From positions 260,657,368 to 260,721,367 of the forward strand of contig OY282560.1 in the NCBI GenBank assembly GCA_958295665.1: a stretch of 64,000 nucleotides of DNA, written 5' to 3'. Origin of the DNA: Tipula vernalis. Lineage: Eukaryota > Arthropoda > Insecta > Diptera > Tipulidae. Within the stretch, counting starts at the first letter, position 1. Each line of letters starts with the position of its first letter. Below are positions 11,560 through 20,959 of the stretch, one piece after another. Below the pieces are notes generated by a model. That model was not told the DNA's origin. It saw only the letters and a program-made list of their open reading frames with translations, and did no database searches. Position numbers and translations under genes: made by a program.

Positions 11560-12275
11560 CAAAAGGATCGCATTAAACCAAATACCACAAATCTCAGAAA
11601 TGAGCTCATGTAGTGCCTATATTCCACGGATTGGGAATACAAGCTGGTTAGTCGCGCATATGTCATACTCCTCTGATGGATTGGGCTGAAATGACAAATT
11701 TTCAAAAATTAACAAATTTTGCGAAAATGGTTTGGAAGCGATACTACACTAAGTCAAATCACGCAAATCTCAGAGATGTGCTCATGTAGTGACTGTATTC
11801 CACGGATCAGAAATATTTACAATAAGCTTGAATGAAAATGATTTTCAAGTGGTGCTACACTAAGTCAATTAACAGAAATCTCAGAGATGTTAATCGCGCG
11901 TACGTCATTCTCCTATGATGGGTTGAACTCAAATGATATATCGCTGGTGACGATGCAAAAGAGAGAAAAATGAGCGAATTTACCTTAGTAGATACACAAA
12001 AATGAACTAACAAAATTGAATATTTGCTCACGTCTGAACGTGTCGCTGCCACAAACTTAATGTAAAAGGCATCAAACACTAATTTTCTTACCAATTAATC
12101 AATAAAAAGATTCGAGGAATTTTGTAGATAAACATTTTTGCATCGTCCCTGGCGATATTTCCAAAACTTAACAAATTTTGTGTGTGCGGTACAACACTAA
12201 GTCAATTAACACAAATCTCAAGGACGTGCTGATGTAGTGGCTATATTTCACGGATCGGGATTACAACGTAATTAC
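11560..12275. repeat. Cluster of four degenerate repeats
   Basis: A core reading CACTAAGTCAATTAACACAA, then ATCTCAGAGATGTGCTCATG, then TAGTG and a CCACGGATCGGGA block, appears in variant form near 11570, 11745, 11860 and 12190. A second shared block (CATACTCCTCTGATGG) appears near 11665 and 11905. Spacing is irregular, so this is a shuffled cluster and not a clean satellite. It starts 100 bp after the BEL/Pao relic and may be that element's non-coding part. Confidence 0.7.
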
Positions 12276-12279
12276 AAAT

Positions 12280-12619
12280 ATGTGTAAAATATGGATTTTA
12301 ATCATTTCTCGGTAGAAAAATAATGAAGAACACCCAAGTTCACATATAAAAATGTAAAACACTTTTAACATCTCACTAAATGATGGAAATCCGTTAAGGA
12401 ATAATGGTATAATAGATTATACTATTTTACTATTATACTATAGACGACGGAAACCTGCTATTAATTGAAAATCTTGATGATTCGTTATTTTAGAATATTC
12501 ACATTGAGCCGAAAACCGCCATCTTTCTAAATATTCCTATACTTAATATAAATTAAGTGTGGAGAACCATCTCACATTTGAGTTAATCATAAATTAAAAA
12601 TATTAAAACATGTACGTAC
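12280..12619. other. End of RhoGEF intron, AT-rich
   Basis: Contains an imperfect palindromic patch near 12408-12445 (ATAATAGATTATACTATT and similar). Nothing coding was seen. Confidence 0.4.
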
Positions 12620-13353
12620 CTCGGGTACCTGAGGCATTTTCGATCCAATAGGCACTCTAGAATTTTGTTGCTGCTGTTGCTGTTGTAATGTTTGTGTGTG
12701 TTGTAATTGTGTCGGTGTCGATGTTGGCTCATCATTTTCAATACTATTCCGATTTCCACCAACTTCATATTGATGCGTTGATCCGCGTCTAATAGAAAAC
12801 CAACGTGAGAGACGACCGCCGGGCGATTCCCCTGGTGTTGTAATTGTTTCCTGTTGAGAAGGCATTTGTCCGTTTCCTTCTCCTGTTGAATTTCTGTTGC
12901 CGTTTCGCCATTTGTCAAATGACAAATGATGTTTGGCTTTGTTTAGTGTCGATCGCAGTTGACTGTTTCTAGCTGTTGTTGACGTTATACTGCGATCACT
13001 TTCGTCGTCGTCGTCGGAAGATAAATCACGCTCGGAACCAACTTCCGAACACCAACTTTCTTCGGAACTAATAGTCCGGGCCGATGGTGTGTGTTCCAAA
13101 CGGCGGCGTGAATTAATTTGTTGTGTTTGAATATTTATATTGCCACTATTATTGTTACTACTATTGTTATTTATATTATGTGTCAATAAATTACCAAGAT
13201 TTATGGTATTACTATTATGGCTATGTCGTGTAAATGAATTAACTGTTTCCGACCGTCGTGCGGATGCTGTGTTACTTAAGGAAGCCGTTGTAGTTGATGT
13301 ATTGGTCAGTGGTAGTGGATCTTCCCATGCACCAGAATTTAGCTTTGGTTCAT
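12620..13353 (-). CDS. RhoGEF large low-complexity exon upstream of DH domain
   Basis: This 734 bp internal exon encodes 244 residues. The acceptor is a T-rich tract ending ATTGCAG at 13354, and the donor GAG/GTACGT is a consensus match. It starts with two bases completing an Asp codon and ends in phase 0, matching the exon at 8247-8462. The protein opens DEPKLNSGAWEDPLPL, then shows Ser/Thr and Asn runs (residues 65-85), an acidic patch SSDDDDESDRS (about 120-130), a basic block GRLSRWFSIRRGSTHQYE (about 185-202) and a Gln run of seven (about 228-234). It looks like a disordered regulatory linker; RRGS is a possible phosphosite. Reading upstream of 13353 is intronic, so the start codon lies in an earlier exon. 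Confidence 0.85.
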
Positions 13354-13359
13354 CTGCAA

Positions 13360-13805
13360 TAAAAAAAAATATTAAAACATTATTTATTATTTCAAATTTA
13401 AATATATCTACTATTTGCATACAAAATAAAATAACCAAGCATCAGTGAACAATGGGAAAGTGCACAGTGAGAATTTACATAACAGTGATTTTTAATAAGA
13501 AAAGAAAATTTTATTAACCTTGTTCTCATTTTAGAATATGTTTAATAAACTGATGATTTACTCTTGATCTACTATTTTAGGAGTATTTGCACTATTATTT
13601 TTATAATCCTTATACATATAAGTAGTGAAAATAAATTTCACATCAAAAACTTTTCATAAATAATTTATTCTAAAAATTTCAATGAAGAACTTCTTTGAAC
13701 AGTGATGTAAGAATTAACGCCTTCTATGCTTGTATATTTTTAATTTTCCTTTTAAAAGATTTTTATTAGCATGCTTTGGTAAATTTTAAATTAATTTTTT
13801 TGGTC
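13360..13805. other. RhoGEF intron, AT-rich
   Basis: Includes the polypyrimidine tract (minus strand) just upstream of the acceptor at 13354. No repeat or coding sequence was recognised. Confidence 0.5.
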
Positions 13806-13807
13806 GC

Positions 13808-13991
13808 TCTAATTGACGATTGGAAATAGAGAGAAAGCACTACCTATCGGAATAAAATAAAGCTGTAATACCATACAAAAATTAGCATCAGCGCTCGCAG
13901 AACGACTGAAATATGGTATAGTGGAAATTTTTTGAAGTTGTAATGCCGACAAATATTTTGTCTAAAATCCCGGTTCCAATCGTCAATTGTA
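13808..13991. mobile_element. 184 bp MITE
   Basis: AATTGACGATTGGAA on the left is inverted exactly on the right (TTCCAATCGTCAATT). There is no coding capacity. A related terminus lies at 3529-3600, so it belongs to a dispersed family. Confidence 0.75.
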
Positions 13992-14120
13992 CTTACAACA
14001 ATTTTCTTAAAAAAAAAACAAACAAGATTAAATCTGGTATCAGAAAATGGTGAAATAATAATGAAATGCATTATAATAACACCAAAATTCAAAATCAATA
14101 CTCAAGGACATACATACCAA

Positions 14121-14388
14121 GAACGGCGGGTCGGCGGCAAATTTAAATATATACCTTAATTTTTACATTAATTTGCTTATGTATTGTATAATAGTGAATC
14201 GCAGTTTGAGCAGAAATAAAATGATTTTTATAAGAACATTGAATTGTACTATAATTTTAATACAGAAGATTCTATTAAATTTTTTAAATTAATCTATTGT
14301 AACGACTATGGCCATCATACAGCAGGTCCAGACGAACTCAGAAGCCCAGAAGTATGTTTAAATTTGCCGCCGACGCGCCGCACTGTTC
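14121..14388. mobile_element. 268 bp MITE with GC-rich ends
   Basis: The left end reads GAACGGCGGGTCGGCGGC then AAATTTAAA. The right end is its inverse with a few changes (TTTAAATTTGCCGCCGACGC, then GCCGCACTGTTC). The GC-rich ends contrast with the AT-rich body. Confidence 0.75.
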
Positions 14389-14720
14389 AAATTATGGAAC
14401 ATTTGAATATTTTTGGGATTTGGCTCCGACGTGTCGAGCTATGTGTGTGTGTACACAGCCCTTTACTGAGTCAAATAATATAGGAGTATGATTTTCTATT
14501 ATCTCAAAATATTTAATATTGATAAATTAAAATATTGATAATATCGAATCGATTACACCTACGAGTATACGAATGGATGTAACGTTCGTTCAGATCAAAA
14601 CGCCAAAATATACGAAGATATTTATTTGTGTTACAAATAAACACTATAATTCTACAACTCATATACTGATCAAAGAATAATTACTGAACTGTATTGATTT
14701 TCATTGAAACAATATTTTAC

Positions 14721-14837
14721 CTCCCGGACGGAAAAAATACACTTCGGGGCCTCATGATGTTTTCCACGAACCAATTTACGTAAGTTAATTAATAATTTAG
14801 TTTCTCGTTTTCGCCAAAAACAAAAACAACCACACCA
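14721..14837 (-). other. Candidate 5' exon of the RhoGEF gene
   Basis: A 39-codon open frame ends at a good donor (GGGAG/GTAAAA at 14721) and includes KLVRGKHHEAPKCIFSVRE. That frame ends in phase 0 and so does not fit the exon at 12620-13353, which needs one base. The alternative frame of the last 30 bases (GPEVYFFRPG) does join in phase to DEPKLNSG, but needs a weak acceptor at 14751. It could be an alternative first exon, a missed small exon, or chance. Confidence 0.3.
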
Positions 14838-14839
14838 TT

Positions 14840-16268
14840 ATAGTATGTTCAGAAGCATTTAATTTTTTTAATTAAAATTTTGGTTCTATACTTGCTTAGA
14901 AATATTGAATGAGAAGAGGCTTATTTATTGCCGACAAACTCATGATGAACCAAAAGCTACAAAATAGCATAAGTAAGAAATAATTAAATTTCCACCTTTT
15001 GCGTGTATCCTAATTTCAATTTAAAAGCAATTTTACTGAGGGAATAGATACACATTTTCGTTTGAACAAATTGCTTGGGTTATCGATTCTAACATGTGGG
15101 CGAGCACATACCATATATGTGTTAGACAGCAACAATATTTTAAAAATGAAAAAAAAACAACATAGGAAAGTATTTTACACCAAAAGACACCCATCAAGGA
15201 CGAACATCGTATATTTATGTGCATGTTAGATTAAGATATCAAATTTTGGTTGTGATCGTTTTTACAAGTACTTACTTAATGTCAATAATACAAGCCAGAG
15301 TATTTATTATTTTAGAATAAGACCGCAATTTTAAAATTGAAAAAAAAAAAAAAAAATGTCAAAATGTTGAAAATCAGACTCTTAATATAAAATGCAAATG
15401 AAATACATAAACCAAGGAAATAACTTACACAAGTAGCACACGAGTTTAAAATTATCCATCTAATCCATCACGAAAGAAACAAGAAAACGACCAACAAAAG
15501 TATTCTACAGTATTATTATGGAACATTATTGTACCAGATATAAGAACAAGACATTGTGTGTTTATAAATTCAACTCAAGCTTCATATAGCGAACATAGCT
15601 ACTTAGTTATAGCAACATATTTCTTCCTGTGTTTGATTGCTACAATATGGTTTAGTATGTACGAACAGCAAGCATTAATATGTTTGAAACACGAGTCGAC
15701 ATTCAAAGTCTAATATTGTCGTTAAATCGTTTAGAATACCAAAACAAATATAATAATGTACAGACGTTACAAATAACAGTTTGAAATATTAATTAGTTAG
15801 ACAACGTTAGTGTCTTTGTTTGTATGTATTTTTGTCGTACTTAAGGTTCTACAAATGTTTTGTTCATCTTGAAAGCAAATAATTTTATCATTTTTAATTA
15901 ATTTGAAGTTAATATTCTAAAAATTGTAAGAAAATTAATCCAGCTTCGAAATAATACCATTGACACAATGCAATTTAATCAAATAGCTTTAATAAATTTT
16001 TCAAGTTTAGTCGAAGTATGTTAACCCCAATTTTTGGCATTCACGTTTTATTTCATAGACCCTGGATTGATTTTAAATAAATCGAATTTATTACGCTAAT
16101 TACGCTAATTAATTATGTAATTAATTTAAATTAAAGTAAAAATTTCGTAACATTCAATTATTTTATCGGGCTCAAAAGCTTGTGTTATTACGTTAAACTA
16201 CTACTTTGATTCAAATTTTAAGGTCCAAAATCATTGGAGATATCAGAGGGCAAAATAGTACATTCTTT
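14840..16268. other. AT-rich non-coding stretch
   Basis: Only a run of 16 A at 15340-15355 and an ATTACGCTAATT duplication near 16091-16110 stand out. Confidence 0.5.
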
Positions 16269-16270
16269 TA

Positions 16271-16416
16271 GCCTGTTCACACCATATATACAGCGCATCG
16301 CAATACTTTCTCGTTTCATGCCTCTTTGCCACAACAAAAACAAATCAAAGTTTGTAGGCAAAGAGGTATGAAACGAGGAAGTGTTGCGATACGCTGTATA
16401 CATGGTCTGAACAGGC
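16271..16416. mobile_element. 146 bp fold-back MITE with TA duplication
   Basis: GCCTGTTCACACCATATATA starts a 60 bp left arm that is repeated inverted to 16416, with a loop of about 25 bp. TA lies on both sides, as for Tc1/mariner-type insertion. It is almost entirely stem, so it has no coding role. Confidence 0.85.
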
Positions 16417-16423
16417 TAATTAG

Positions 16424-16496
16424 GATTAAAAGTGATGCCTTGTTTGACGAGCAATTATGTCGTGTGGCAGTGAGTCAAACAAATTCACTTTTAATC
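16424..16496. repeat. Adjacent second inverted repeat
   Basis: GATTAAAAGTGA and TTGTTTGAC on the left are inverted on the right (GTCAAACAA, TCACTTTTAATC). It begins only 8 bp after the preceding MITE. Confidence 0.75.
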
Positions 16497-16530
16497 AGAT
16501 ACTATTTGTTCTCTAACGAAGAAAATGCAT

Positions 16531-16705
16531 TTGACTGTGAGTTTGCGTAAATATTCTGCTGAAATTTTTTCAGCAGGATCGCATACAATTTAAAACAATT
16601 TTGTTCGAAAGGGGAAATTTGTTTACGAAATAGACTAATAGACTACGTCGATTGGTTGCCTGCTGAAAATTTTTCAGCAGAATATTTACGTAAGCTGGCA
16701 GTCAA
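16531..16705. mobile_element. Fold-back with a palindrome inside each arm
   Basis: The left arm carries GCGTAAATATTCTGCTG and the right arm carries its inverse CAGCAGAATATTTACG. Within each arm CTGCTGAAA-TTTTTCAGCAG is itself palindromic. The central 90 bp is unrelated. The ends (TTGACTG and CAGTCAA) suggest a short element of 175 bp. Together with 16271-16416 and 16424-16496 this makes three inverted repeats in 435 bp. Confidence 0.8.
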
Positions 16706-16899
16706 GATTGAAAATTTTGTTGAAATATTTTGTTTAGCTAAGAAGGTCGTGACTTTTGTTTCGTTTGCGTATTTTACGCTTCCATCAAGCTATAACGTGT
16801 CAATACATCTAATACTAAGTAGCATTGAAAGTATTGTAATGTCTTTTGTAGAAACTCAATGTTAACATGGCGGATTTCAGTTCGGAGAACGAACCATAA

Positions 16900-17536
16900 G
16901 GCCCGTTGCACATTTCAGCTAAGCTAAGCGAGAAACATAGTTTATATTAGAAGTAGCCTACTAGTTAATAATAAAATATACAAAAACATCAGTGTATATG
17001 TGAGCGATGTTAGCTGACATAGCAAGGCAAAGACAAGTCAAGCTAAGATAGTTTGCATCGCTCAAAACAAAAAACATAGCTCGCACAGTTTAGCCAGAAC
17101 CACATTGATGTAAATAGAGCCGGCATGTGAAAAATGAACTTTGTTGTTATGAGTTTATTACGTATATTACAAAAACAACAACATTTTAAAGTTCAAAAAT
17201 ACCTTATTTTTGAAGACGATTTTCACTAAGAAATAAACATTTTCATGACTCGATTTTTCAATCGAATAAAATTATATGTTTCATGAACATTTTCTTATAA
17301 AAACAAAACCAGAGCTTATAAAAAATAACCGTTTTCCCATATAGTTTCATGGTAAAGAAAAACTTGTGTGTATCTTATTTTAGGCTTAGTAAAAAATACA
17401 GTCGATACTGGAGGCTTTTTTTATACAGTAGACTCTGGTTTAGCTCAAGTTCCACTAAAACTCTTTATTTACAACCAAAAGCTACGCATATAGCCTACAT
17501 CGCGTAGCTGAACTTAGCTGAAATGTGCAACGGGCC
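16900..17536 (+). mobile_element. Harbinger-like MITE, long copy, TAA duplication
   Basis: The left end GGCCCGTTGCACATTTCAGC is inverted at the right end (GCTGAAATGTGCAACGGGCC). TAA lies directly outside both ends (16897-16899 and 17537-17539). A 3 bp TWA duplication with GG-starting ends is typical of PIF/Harbinger. The 637 bp hold no transposase. The first 200 bp match the short copy at 4350-4667; the remaining 400 bp are absent there, so this copy may carry an older insertion or the short one a deletion. Confidence 0.85.
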
Positions 17537-17539
17537 TAA

Positions 17540-17950
17540 TGGTTTAGAAAAAATTCAGGTCTACGTTCTTTAAATAATAGAAATGAATTAAATTTACGGT
17601 GTTATTCTATTAACCAGGCAAATATATGAGTTCGAATTATAAGAAAACCAACGCCCACGTAAGCCCACTTTAGTTTGTTTACGAATCTAATAACAAAATG
17701 GTTACGTATTCAACTCATGTAGAACCAAATGGTACTAAATGGTTAGGTAAAATACATGCTAAAAATACAACTTTAGTGTTTATAGAATTTTATTCCCATA
17801 TTTATGATGTTCTCACCGCCAAAATGGTCGGTGAGAAAGTTTTATTCTTATGAAAAGATGTTGACGTCATTCTGTCCTTCTCAATGAACATGAATCGGAA
17901 ATGTGTATTTCTCACTGAAAATACGTTTCATTATACTTTTCACCGAACAA
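17540..17950. other. Spacer, nothing recognised
   Basis: A short TCTCACCG/CGGTGAGA inverted pair lies at 17812-17834. No coding or element sequence was found. Confidence 0.4.
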
Positions 17951-17954
17951 GAAT

Positions 17955-18325
17955 TAACCCCCTGGTGGACCCCATAGCGGAGGTCTGACCGCTGAACTCT
18001 TGGATCATGTAGTGCCCTACGCAGGATATACAGGAGAATATTTCATATTAATGCATGACAATACCCGGTGTCACACAGCTCGAACTACTCGGCAGTTCAT
18101 GGATGAGGTTGGACTCTAGACGATGAGGTGGCCAGCCCTCAGTCCAGACATGAATCCAATTGAGCATTTATGGGGCGAACTAAAACGGAGGGTCTGAGCC
18201 AGAAATTCGGTACTATTTAACATCAGTGACCTCAAGATTGAGTTGGATGAGGAGTGGGGTGTGATCCCCCGTCTTTGTCAAAACCTTAATAAGGTCAATG
18301 ACACAAGAGGGGCCAATACTAAGTA
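17955..18325 (+). pseudogene. Tc1-like transposase relic, C-terminal third
   Basis: The frame shows LTAELLDHVVPYAGYTGEYF, then MHDNTRCHTARTT and SPDMNPIEHLWGELKRRV, ending with LCQNLNKVNDTRGANTKY and stop. HDN carries the second catalytic Asp and NPIE the Glu, in the DD34E spacing of Tc1 elements. At least two in-frame stops break it, and the N-terminal two thirds including the paired-like DNA-binding domain are gone. No terminal repeat was found. Confidence 0.9.
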
Positions 18326-18339
18326 TTAACCAATAAAAT

Positions 18340-20790
18340 TGTTCTTGGTTTGCTTGAATTTTTTGTTGTAATTTAAATTTAAATATCCCCAATATTTTTT
18401 TTCATAATCATCAATTTTGGTTACGTTTTCATTCAAAATTCATTATAAAAAAAGTACTGCACCAATTTTCATGAAAATAAATTAAGTTTGAATGAAAATT
18501 TGTTTACGTAAAATTTGTTGTTGTTGACAGGATAGACCTACATATGTATATCTAAGAAGAAAACTATTTATAGTGAAGTGGCAAAATAGAATATAGTGTT
18601 TCAATAGTTAAATATTCTTTTTTTGTGTCTTCCTAGGATACAGGGCCCAAAAATGCAAAAGTGAATAAAAAAATAATATTTGTTTAGAAAAATTAAAAAA
18701 CAAAAAAATCGTTTTACTACTCTAGGAACTGAATCTAAAGGTTGCTCTGAAGAATGCCCGGGCTGAAAAATGCTAAATAATAGCATTCTTGTGGTTGTGT
18801 TAAAGAATTAATAATCACACTACACTATAAATTTAATATTTTTAATCATTCATTTTTAATAAACGCCTAGACGTACTACGTAATCGAATTCCAAAAAGGG
18901 ATTTTAGTCAAAAAATGGTGGGTTTGACAATTTTCACAAATTTAATATGCCCCGAGGTCAAAAACATAACCGCGAATCTACATATAAGGTTTAAAACCAG
19001 TTTTATTAAGAAACAGTAATTTGATTTCTTCCTATACTTTAACCTAGTCAATCTCTTTAAAAGTAATTTTAAGTTCTTCAAAATTTGCCTAATATAAGTA
19101 CTTAGGTTATCTCTTTCAAGAATTTGTTTGAAACTTCAATGGAGTTGAATACAATAATATTAGTTTAAAATAAGTTGAGATACATACTTATTGGACTTTA
19201 CTTATTTAATATAAGATAATTTCACAATCATTTTCACTCAAACAGCCTTGAACTAATATTCATCTTCTATTAACGGTGATAATGGTTAAAATTGTATGTA
19301 GATTTTAGTTTTACTTAAAACTTAAAATGTGTTTTATAGACAAGCAAAATATTGATTTCTCTTACAATAATGAGTTTCTTTGATTTGATTTGGTGGTTGA
19401 AAATCACTCCTTCAACCAAATCAACGTGACAAATAAACAAAATATGTCCCATCCTATGTTTATTTTTATTTTATTTATAAACGTTGAGATACTCCCAATG
19501 TTCCAATTCATTAAAATCTGTATAAGTATGTATGATATTTTCCAATGACAATGTTAAAATTTTTGGTTCGTTAATCATTTGAATAAATGGCATGTAAAAC
19601 AACAACAGTTGATCTCATGATACGATCAAATTGTACAAAATATTCAGAAATAATAATAATTGAATATTGCCTCTGATCATTTGGCAATGATAAATTAATT
19701 TTTGGGTTTTCTGTAGCTACTTTTAGTGTATAAGAATCATATTTGTGTAAATAAATGAATATACTAACTAAATAATAACATTGGTAGTGTACGGTCAACA
19801 GATGATGATTGATTTAATTAGATAATGTCTAATTTTTGACCCGGTTGAATAAGACTATTAACCATTTTTAGCATGGATTTAAAGTTTTTTGACGAAAATT
19901 TAGATAGTGCGCATTTTAACAAAAAATTCGATGAGCCAAGGTGAATACAACGAATATTTAATGTGATCGCATATTTAAAAATACCGCGTGAACTAATTTT
20001 CTAATATTAATTTATGTAAATGCAGATAAAATTTAGGCGAACTCCAATTTAGATTTAATTTCAAAATGTAAATAAAATAACATTTTATTGCATCATAATT
20101 GTGTAAATTTTGGGCTATTAAACGTTTTGCGAGTTTTATTTTAATTTCAACTACAATAAATCAATCTTAAATTTTTATTTGTAATAAAAAACAATTTAAT
20201 GCATGTTAAATATTTTATTTAAAGAATCACCTACTTGGATTAAATTTGAAATTATTTATAATGTTGTTTGATAATTTTAATAGAGGTAATATTTCAATGG
20301 GATTTAAGTATTTAATATTTTATGCAACAAAAAAAGTAAGTAGTTGAATCAGTAATTAGATTAACTAGGTCATTCTTTAGATTTGTACCGAATCAGTTAT
20401 CAAATTCTAGCCTTTGAATAAATAATTACCGCTTTGACATTATTGTTCATTGGATTTGCTTCCTGACACAAGTTATGTAACAAAGGAGTAACAGTAAAAA
20501 CGGAAACTATTAACATCGAGAAGCATTAAGAACCCAAGTTAACTCTTGACCAAGATGTTGCAAATAAGAAGACATCGACAAACAACACCATCCGTACAAT
20601 AAAAAATCTTCAATTCTGGAAAATTGCTTCATCCGTCTTAGACTGGTTTCGGTTAAATTTGCAAGGAAGAAGAATGTGTAATAAATGAATAAGGTCGTGA
20701 CATTATTCAAGCGCACAATTAATGCCTTACAAAAAGATAAAGTGTTATTAATTAGTTCTCAATCATAAGGGATGACCATAGTTAGGGGGA
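18340..20790. other. AT-rich non-coding stretch
   Basis: No exon, transposase or strong inverted repeat was recognised. Several words such as CAACCAAATCAA / TTGATTTGGTTG near 19381-19424 form local hairpins. Confidence 0.5.
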
Positions 20791-20793
20791 ATA

Positions 20794-20951
20794 CCCTAGA
20801 GAGACTGTGGTTTAATAAATCCCATTTAGCTAAACTAGTTTAAGTATTCTATACAAAAACAAAGGGATTAGATAAAATCGAGGTTGACACACTACGACTA
20901 ATCTGGAAAGATTCACTAAATCAGTTTTATTAAATCGCAGTGGGTCTAGGG
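20794..20951. mobile_element. MITE family M1, copy 1
   Basis: The ends are CCCTAGAGAGACTGTGGTTT and the inverse CGCAGTGGGTCTAGGG, with TA outside both. The body is 158 bp. Two more copies at 62057 and 62896 share the same ends and the internal words GCTAAACTAGTTTAAG and AAAGGGATTA. No coding capacity. Confidence 0.9.
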
Positions 20952-20959
20952 TATAAAAG

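Noticed and set aside
11655..11700. CTCCTCTGATGG...CTGAAATGAC resembling a hammerhead core
   Set aside because: CTGATGG lacks the invariant CTGANGA and no GAAA with a pairing stem follows in place.
12583..12918. 111-codon minus-strand frame with His and Asn runs
   Set aside because: Another frame of the same RhoGEF exon, reading past its donor; the Ser/Gln-rich frame joins in phase with the DH exon.
13140..13448. 102-codon plus-strand frame starting with a Leu run
   Set aside because: It is the antisense shadow of the RhoGEF exon; the Leu run mirrors the Asn-rich segment.
20510..20716. 68-codon minus-strand frame with LLYGWCCLSMSSYLQHLGQE
   Set aside because: It looks slightly protein-like, but there is no family match from memory, no splice signals and no second copy in the window.
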